Part shown: piece by piece, positions 40,556-45,233 of the stretch
How positions within the stretch are numbered: the stretch's first letter is position 1
Layout of the letters: each line of letters opens with the position of its first letter
From: Microthrixaceae bacterium
GTDB lineage: Bacteria; Actinomycetota; Acidimicrobiia; Acidimicrobiales; Acidimicrobilacustridaceae
DNA length: 45,233 nucleotides
Direction of reading: 5' to 3'
Assembly (NCBI GenBank): GCA_947449015.1
Contig: CANFQA010000020.1
Coordinates: forward strand, 1-45,233
Program-made: the position numbers and the translations under genes
Notes under the pieces: model-generated
Databases searched by the model: none
What the model was told of the DNA's origin: nothing
What the model saw: only the letters and a program-made list of their open reading frames with translations

Positions 40556-42345
40556 TGGCCTGAGCCGCCCCGTTCGGCTTCATCGGCGAGGGCCAGCCAG
40601 GACTCCTCGGCGGAGGCAAGTTCGCCGGTGACAGCTGCGAACCGAGCGCCAAGTTCGGCGAGCTCTGTATGAGATGCCGATGTTGCCCGTTCGGCCATTT
40701 CTGCCTCAAGTGCATCGCGTTTCTTTGTCAGCCGGAGGACCAACTTGTCGGCTTCTTTGATGAGATGTCGTAGGGTGCTGGCGCTGCGGGGTGCGTTGGT
40801 AGGTTTCGATTTTCGGGTTGATGATGGTGTCGGTGTGGGTGACGACCGACGGGCGGGGGCGGAGGTGGCCCGACCTCGCACGCGGTTTGCGCGGCGCTCG
40901 TCCTCCCACTTGGCATAGCCACCCGGTCGGCGGCCGGGTCTGGCGACACCGTCGATCACCATCACATCGGCGACGGTGCGCTCAAGGAAGGCGCGGTCGT
41001 GACTCACGACGATCAATGCGCCGGGCCAGTCGTCGAGGAATTCCTCGAGAACGCGCAACGTGTCAACGTCGAGATCGTTCGTAGGTTCGTCGAGCAGCAG
41101 CACATTGGGCTTGGCGGCGAGCACCAGCAGCAGCTGCAGGCGGCGGCGCTCTCCACCCGAGAGAAGTTCGATCGGTGCCCACTGTGCATCGCCGTCGAAC
41201 CAAAATGATTCGAGCAGCGCGGCGTCCTGCCAGTCGGGGATTCGGTGGCCGCCAGTCACGGCATCACGCACCCGCATGCTTGGATCAAGCGTGACTCCTA
41301 CCTGGTCGTAGTAGCCGATGCGCACTGTGCTTCCGTGTTCGACCGTGCCGGCCTGGGGCTGAAGGCGACCGGCGATCAGGTCCAGCAATGTCGACTTTCC
41401 CACACCGTTGGGACCGACCAGTCCGAGTCGTTCGCGTGGATCCAGCGCGAGGTCGACGCCGGTGAACAGGGGGGCGTCAGGATCGTGGCCGAAGGCGACG
41501 CCTTCGAGTTCGACGACCCGATCACCGAGGCGGGGCGTGCCGAACCACAGATCGGGGATACCAGTGCGCGCCGCGGGTTCGGCCCGTGTCTCAATCAGCG
41601 CTGTGGCCGCATCGATTCGCGCTTTCGGTTTGCTGGTTCGGGCCGGAGCACCGCGCTGCAGCCAGGCCAACTCCTTGCGGGCCAGATTGCGACGGGTGGC
41701 TTCATCGCTAGCGGCACGGTCCTCACGTTCGGCGCGGCCCTCGAGATAGGAGGCGTAGCCGCCTTCGTGGGTGTAGCCACGGCCCCGATCGATCTCGAGC
41801 ACCCGCGTGGTGACACGGTCGAGTACGTGGCGGTCGTGGGTGACCATGACGAGCCCTCCGCGATATGCGGCGAGTCGTTCTTCGAGCCAGGCAATCGCGT
41901 CAATGTCGAGGTGATTGGTGGGCTCATCGAGGACGAGGAGATCGCTCTCAGCCACCAAGGCCCGTGCGAGCGCAACCCGCTTGGCCTGTCCGCCTGAGAG
42001 CCTGGTGATGTCGGCATTGAGCAGTGGGGACATTCCGAGGTGATCGAGCACCGCAGCTGCCTCCCATGGCTGCTCAGCGGCAGCCTCGACCGCGGCGAGC
42101 ACGGTCCCGGCGGGTAGTTCGGGCCGTTGGGCCAGCGCGGCGATGCGCACACTCCGGCCCCTGCGGACCGCACCGCTCTCGGGTTCCTGCTCGCCGATGA
42201 GAACCGAAAGCAACGTGGATTTACCGCATCCGTTGAGGCCAACGATGCCGATGCGGTCGCCAGTGGACACCGTGAGAGAGAGATCGCTGAACAGGGGTCG
42301 TCCCGGTCGACTCATCGTCACTGTTTCGAGGTCGACCAAAATCAC
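40552..42345 (-). CDS. ABC-F ATPase, Uup-like
   Basis: ABC-F proteins bind the ribosome and have no membrane part. The 597-residue product has two ABC domains: Walker A GLNGCGKST and GPNGVGKST, signatures LSGGQAKR and LSGGERRR, and Walker B LLVLDEPTNHLD and VLLLDEPTNDLD. A basic P-site-tRNA-like linker separates them. A C-terminal coiled coil of about 70 residues (LRHLIKEADKLVLRLTKK) follows a Ser/Pro/Arg-rich stretch, as in Uup. The GTG at 42345 begins a conserved strand; the stop overlaps the permease start. Either translation rescue or antibiotic protection would fit, and the permease coupling makes the second attractive. Confidence 0.92.
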   Translation of the reverse strand: MILVDLETVTMSRPGRPLFSDLSLTVSTGDRIGIVGLNGCGKSTLLSVLIGEQEPESGAVRRGRSVRIAALAQRPELPAGTVLAAVEAAAEQPWEAAAVLDHLGMSPLLNADITRLSGGQAKRVALARALVAESDLLVLDEPTNHLDIDAIAWLEERLAAYRGGLVMVTHDRHVLDRVTTRVLEIDRGRGYTHEGGYASYLEGRAEREDRAASDEATRRNLARKELAWLQRGAPARTSKPKARIDAATALIETRAEPAARTGIPDLWFGTPRLGDRVVELEGVAFGHDPDAPLFTGVDLALDPRERLGLVGPNGVGKSTLLDLIAGRLQPQAGTVEHGSTVRIGYYDQVGVTLDPSMRVRDAVTGGHRIPDWQDAALLESFWFDGDAQWAPIELLSGGERRRLQLLLVLAAKPNVLLLDEPTNDLDVDTLRVLEEFLDDWPGALIVVSHDRAFLERTVADVMVIDGVARPGRRPGGYAKWEDERRANRVRGRATSAPARRSSPTPTPSSTRKSKPTNAPRSASTLRHLIKEADKLVLRLTKKRDALEAEMAERATSASHTELAELGARFAAVTGELASAEESWLALADEAERGGSGQ

Positions 42346-42436
42346 AGTGCTGAGGCTAGGTCGCCCATGCGTCGCCGCCGTACGGGAGGCCCACTAGCGT
42401 TCTTCACGCCCACTCCCGGGGCCGGTGGAGCCCACG

Positions 42437-43705
42437 ATGACTGAGATGATCGAGCGACCAGACACACCGGCAGCGAGCGCACCAACACGACGTTCACCGA
42501 ACGATCCGCCAACTGTTCCCAACCACCCTGCTGGACCGGGTCGGCTCTGGGTACCACTCGCCATGTTCTTCGCTGTCGCGGTTCTTGTGTGGATCGCGAT
42601 TTGGTACGGCAACACGCACTTCACCCACGATGCCTTTTTCCCCTCGCGTCCTGGAATCGCTGGTGGAAACTGGTTCGAAGGATGGCAGCGATGGGACGCG
42701 TATTGGTACCGAACCATTGCGCGTGAGGGCTACGTCTACTACCCCGGGGTGCAGTCCTCGGTGGCCTACTGGCCCTCGTATCCGATCTTGGTCCGCGCGC
42801 TGAGCTGGGCGTTCCCGAGCATCTTCATCACTGGTTCAATCGTCACGCTCTGCAGCGGTGCCGCAGCCGCAGTGCTGTTGCGTCGATGGGCTGGTGTGTT
42901 CCTGCCTCGGGCCGCGGCGGTGACCACGGTGGCTCTGTTCATTGTCTATCCCTACGGCTACTACCAGTACGGCGCGATCTATGCCGATGCGTTATTCGTC
43001 GCCGTCACCATTGCGGCATTCCTGCTGGTTGAACGCGACCGCCTGTTCTGGGCTGGAGTGGTCGGCATTGTGGCCACCGCGGCGCGACCTGCGGGTGTGA
43101 TCGTGGCTGTCGCGCTTGTCCTGCGCGTCATTGAACGACGCAACCTTGCCCGCGCCAGCACCGCGGAGCAGAGCATCAGTTTCTGGAAGCGCTTTGATCC
43201 TCGGGTGCTGGGTTGGCGCGAGTCTCCAGTGCTGCTCGCGTTTGGCGGCATCGGGGCATGGTCGGTGTTTCTGTGGGTGCGTTTTGGCGACCCACTGCTG
43301 TTCGCCACAGTCGAGTCAAGCTGGGGCCAAGGCGCTGGCCCATCGACCTGGTTCAAGTTCCGGATCTTCGAGGAACTGCGTGATCGTCCCCTCGCAGCCG
43401 GAACTGCCGGACATCTCGTCCAAGGGCTGCTGCTGTTCGGCGCGCTGGCGCTTGTGCCCCGAATTGTTCGCCGATTCGGCTGGTCCTATGCGCTGTTCAC
43501 CATGGGAGTCATTGGCCTGGCGTTGGTGGGCACCAAAGATTTCCAGAGTTCCGGTCGCTATCTGATCGGTGCGTTCCCCTGCTTCGCCGTGTTGGCGGAG
43601 CCGCTCGTGGCGCGACCACCGCTGCGGGCGCTGATCCTGATCGCCTCGTTGCTTGCTCTGATCGTTATGGCGGCGGCATACGGCCGCGGTACGTATCTCG
43701 CCTGA
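42437..43705 (+). CDS. PIG-V-like membrane mannosyltransferase
   Basis: The 422-residue protein has a 40-residue Pro/Thr-rich cytoplasmic arm and then about nine to ten membrane helices. The first external loop carries WQRWDAYWYRTIAREGY, which matches the WD-x-x-W/H-Y-x-x-IA-x-x-GY motif of PIG-V-type GPI mannosyltransferase homologues and contains the catalytic acidic residue. A SSGRYLIGAFPCFAVLA motif near the end is also typical. The donor would be a polyprenyl-phosphate mannose; the acceptor is probably a wall or lipid glycan. The ATG at 42437 is preferred over the GTG at 42425 because GGTGGAG precedes it at normal spacing. Confidence 0.88.
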   Translation: MTEMIERPDTPAASAPTRRSPNDPPTVPNHPAGPGRLWVPLAMFFAVAVLVWIAIWYGNTHFTHDAFFPSRPGIAGGNWFEGWQRWDAYWYRTIAREGYVYYPGVQSSVAYWPSYPILVRALSWAFPSIFITGSIVTLCSGAAAAVLLRRWAGVFLPRAAAVTTVALFIVYPYGYYQYGAIYADALFVAVTIAAFLLVERDRLFWAGVVGIVATAARPAGVIVAVALVLRVIERRNLARASTAEQSISFWKRFDPRVLGWRESPVLLAFGGIGAWSVFLWVRFGDPLLFATVESSWGQGAGPSTWFKFRIFEELRDRPLAAGTAGHLVQGLLLFGALALVPRIVRRFGWSYALFTMGVIGLALVGTKDFQSSGRYLIGAFPCFAVLAEPLVARPPLRALILIASLLALIVMAAAYGRGTYLA

Positions 43706-43760
43706 TCGGGCGGTAGCGTCAGGACTCGGCCCGAGGCGTGTCTCGGATCGGAAACTGCTC

Positions 43761-43772
43761 GCACACGTGTGC
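43761..43772. promoter_or_regulatory. Perfect 12-bp palindrome before nfuA
   Basis: GCACACGTGTGC is identical to its reverse complement and lies 20 bases before the nfuA start, just ahead of the GGAGGG ribosome-binding site. The place and symmetry suit an operator for a dimeric repressor, perhaps one sensing iron or Fe-S status. No regulator gene is nearby to support this. Confidence 0.45.
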
Positions 43773-43791
43773 AATCCCCGGAGGGAATCCC

Positions 43792-44442
43792 ATGACCGTC
43801 GACGCCGATGCCACCGAGGTTGTTCTCGATGACGAGTCTCGCTTCGTGCTCACGGTGACCCCGGAGGCCATCGAACGCGTCTCGGAGATCCGCGACTCCG
43901 AAGAGGACCCGGGCTCGCTGGCTCTGCGGGTCGAGATCATTGGGGTCTCCGGCACCGACTACAGCTACGACCTTGCGTTCGCCCCTATCGCAGAGATGGA
44001 CGAGAACGACGATCTCTCTGTGCAGGGCGGCCTATCGATCGTCGTTGCCGCGGAAAGCATCGATCGCATGCGCGGCGCCACGCTGGATCTGCCCAGTAAC
44101 GCCGGACAGGGCGGCCTCATCATTCGCAATCCGAACCGAGCCGACCCGCTGGCCGGTCTCGACTTGTCGGTCACCGGCGATGTTGCCGAAAAAGTATCGA
44201 TGCTGCTCGAGCATGTTGTGAACCCTCAGCTTGCGGCCCATGGCGGATTCGCAGCCCTTGTTGGCGTTGATGATTCGAAGGCCTACCTGACCATGGGTGG
44301 AGGCTGTCAGGGCTGCGCAGCCAGTGCTCAGACTCTGCAGATGGGCATTCGCGAGCAGATCCTCGAGGCGATCCCTGAGATCACCGAGGTCATTGATGTC
44401 ACCGATCACACCGCTGGTGACAATCCCTTTTATACGCAGTAG
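43792..44442 (+). CDS. nfuA: NfuA-type Fe-S cluster carrier (HesB-like + NifU-like)
   Basis: The 216-residue cytoplasmic protein delivers 4Fe-4S clusters. Its N-terminal half (VTPEAIERVSEIRD, then ALRVEIIGVSGTDYSYDLAF) has an A-type carrier fold without the usual cysteines, as in NfuA. The C-terminal NifU-like domain holds the paired cysteines C172 and C175 in GGGCQGCAAS, where two monomers would share a cluster. The ATG at 43792 follows GGAGGG. The gene is apart from suf genes, which are not in the window. The cluster could serve Fe-S enzymes such as the flavoenzyme at 6268, but this link is general. Confidence 0.93.
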   Translation: MTVDADATEVVLDDESRFVLTVTPEAIERVSEIRDSEEDPGSLALRVEIIGVSGTDYSYDLAFAPIAEMDENDDLSVQGGLSIVVAAESIDRMRGATLDLPSNAGQGGLIIRNPNRADPLAGLDLSVTGDVAEKVSMLLEHVVNPQLAAHGGFAALVGVDDSKAYLTMGGGCQGCAASAQTLQMGIREQILEAIPEITEVIDVTDHTAGDNPFYTQ

Positions 44443-44515
44443 GGGAGTGCCGGTCTTTGCGTGCAGGTCGCGGAAAATGCTTGCGCAAAAATTGATCAGC
44501 AGCGTCAACTAATCT

Positions 44516-44574
44516 AGGTTCGCCGAGGCGTCACGGGAAAACTTCTGCCCGTGGCCGGTCCGTCGCACGAACCT
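44516..44574 (+). promoter_or_regulatory. Nested hairpins in the leader of the DUF35 gene
   Basis: AGGTTCG at 44516-44522 pairs with CGAACCT at 44568-44574. Inside it, CACGGG at 44532-44537 pairs with CCCGTG at 44548-44553. A TAATCT at 44510-44515 could be a -10 box just before it, so the transcript might begin with this folded segment, ending 36 bases before the ATG. It may also be a chance pairing in GC-rich DNA. Confidence 0.35.
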
Positions 44575-44610
44575 GTACAGCACCAGAAAACAGCAACAGA
44601 AAGAGGAACA

Positions 44611-45233
44611 ATGCCCGACGTTGTCCGTGAGTCCGTCTTCAACCTGCAGTTTCCGTTCACGCGGTCACTCGGGTCGACGCTGAGTACATTTTTCTCAGCG
44701 CTCGCACAGGGGCAGATCATCGGTGTGCGCACCGCTGGTCGTGTCATCGCCCCGCCGCTCGAGTACGACCCCGATACCGCTGCCGACTCGGGCACCGACT
44801 ACGTCAAGGTCGGCCCCAAGGGCACCGTGTCCACCTGGACATGGGTTCCCGAGCCCACCCATCTGCACACGGTGAAGCACCCCTTCGCCTTTGCCTTCAT
44901 CACGCTCGATGGTGCCGACACGCCGATGATCCACGTTGTCGACGCCGGATCAGAAAGCGCAATGGCGCCGGGTATGCGTGTCGAAGCCACGTTCAAGCCC
45001 GCCGATGAGCGAGTCGGTCGCATCGACGACATCGTCGCTTTCGTGCCGGCCGCTGATCCCTCGCCGAGTGCCGGCGCTGGCGATCCCTTCGTTGCTCCCG
45101 CTGAGAACGACATCACCATGCTCGATTCCTTCTGCGATCTGACCTATGTCGACAACACGTCGGCCTCCACGCTTTTGTGGATGGAGAGCCTGCTGAAGGG
45201 TCAGATCATCGGCCAGGTGTGCCCGATGTGTAA
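44611..45233 (+). CDS. Tandem DUF35 (OB-fold, acyl-CoA-associated) protein, 3' end missing
   Basis: The frame is open to the right edge; 207 codons are visible and the stop lies beyond the window. Two copies of the DUF35 start motif appear: LSTFFSALAQGQIIGVRTAGR near 24-44, and LLWMESLLKGQIIGQVCPMC near the end of the visible part. The second copy has the CxxC half of a zinc ribbon. In the first, the cysteines are replaced, followed by an OB-fold-like region (FKPADERVGRIDDIVAF). DUF35 proteins pair with thiolase-fold or acyl-CoA enzymes. The ATG at 44611 follows AGAGGAACA. A partner enzyme gene would be expected downstream. Confidence 0.82.
   Translation, partial: MPDVVRESVFNLQFPFTRSLGSTLSTFFSALAQGQIIGVRTAGRVIAPPLEYDPDTAADSGTDYVKVGPKGTVSTWTWVPEPTHLHTVKHPFAFAFITLDGADTPMIHVVDAGSESAMAPGMRVEATFKPADERVGRIDDIVAFVPAADPSPSAGAGDPFVAPAENDITMLDSFCDLTYVDNTSASTLLWMESLLKGQIIGQVCPMC

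Noticed and set aside
1-45233. CRISPR arrays, insertion sequences, prophage or tRNA genes.
   Set aside because: No spaced repeats, transposase or integrase frames, attachment-type repeats or tRNA-like cloverleaf sequences were seen in the short intergenic gaps.

Overview
This window looks like chromosomal DNA of a GC-rich, Gram-positive-type actinobacterium. The evidence is frequent GTG starts, an adjacent MurT/GatD pair (peptidoglycan D-glutamate amidation), a DUF3097 gene, and heavy use of GTGA/ATGA stop-start overlaps. The order Acidimicrobiia (Ilumatobacter-like) is a guess from gene content only. I saw no rRNA, tRNA, insertion sequence, prophage or CRISPR array. Almost all of the DNA is coding, and the one gap above 300 bases (13548-13881) holds a cobalamin riboswitch.

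Layout. 1-8.4 kb: the end of a membrane glycosyltransferase, methylglyoxal synthase, an amidase/sulfotransferase pair, an acyl-CoA carboxyltransferase, a small SHOCT membrane protein and a dienoyl-CoA-reductase-like flavoenzyme. 8.4-13.5 kb: a peroxiredoxin, the murT-gatD pair behind a low-molecular-weight phosphatase, an array of seven 11-bp repeats, an SDR lacking its usual tyrosine, and an MpaB-type oxygenase. 13.6-19.4 kb: a riboswitch-led, five-gene, translationally coupled operon. It encodes a secreted membrane-anchored protein resembling the transcobalamin C-terminal domain, EcfT, a fused double EcfA ATPase, an ECF S component and a D-2-hydroxyacid dehydrogenase. 19.4-25.9 kb, on the minus strand: a UbiB-type kinase, bioA, bioF and bioD, then a B12-binding regulator and an SDR. 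The regulator carries the W-x9-EH signature of CarH-type light sensors, but on an excisionase-type helix-turn-helix.

26-31.7 kb: carboxylesterase, queC, peroxiredoxin Q, an orphan ParA with a small tail-anchored partner, a tyrosine phosphatase and a double universal stress protein. 31.8-36.6 kb: a two-component system diverging from a four-gene set. That set has two low-complexity exported or membrane proteins, an ApbE flavin transferase and a four-histidine cytochrome b-like membrane protein, suggesting extracytoplasmic flavin electron transfer. 36.6-42.3 kb: a crotonase, then a tightly overlapped ABC-F / ABC permease / ABC ATPase / DUF3097 operon. 42.4 kb to the end: a PIG-V-type mannosyltransferase, an NfuA-type Fe-S carrier and the start of a tandem DUF35 protein.

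The strongest theme is vitamin B12. A riboswitch-controlled uptake system with its own transcobalamin-like surface protein lies next to a predicted AdoCbl-dependent light sensor, so B12 supply, and perhaps light, may be sensed and acted on within about 8 kb. All functions are read from sequence motifs and recalled family knowledge; no database search was run.
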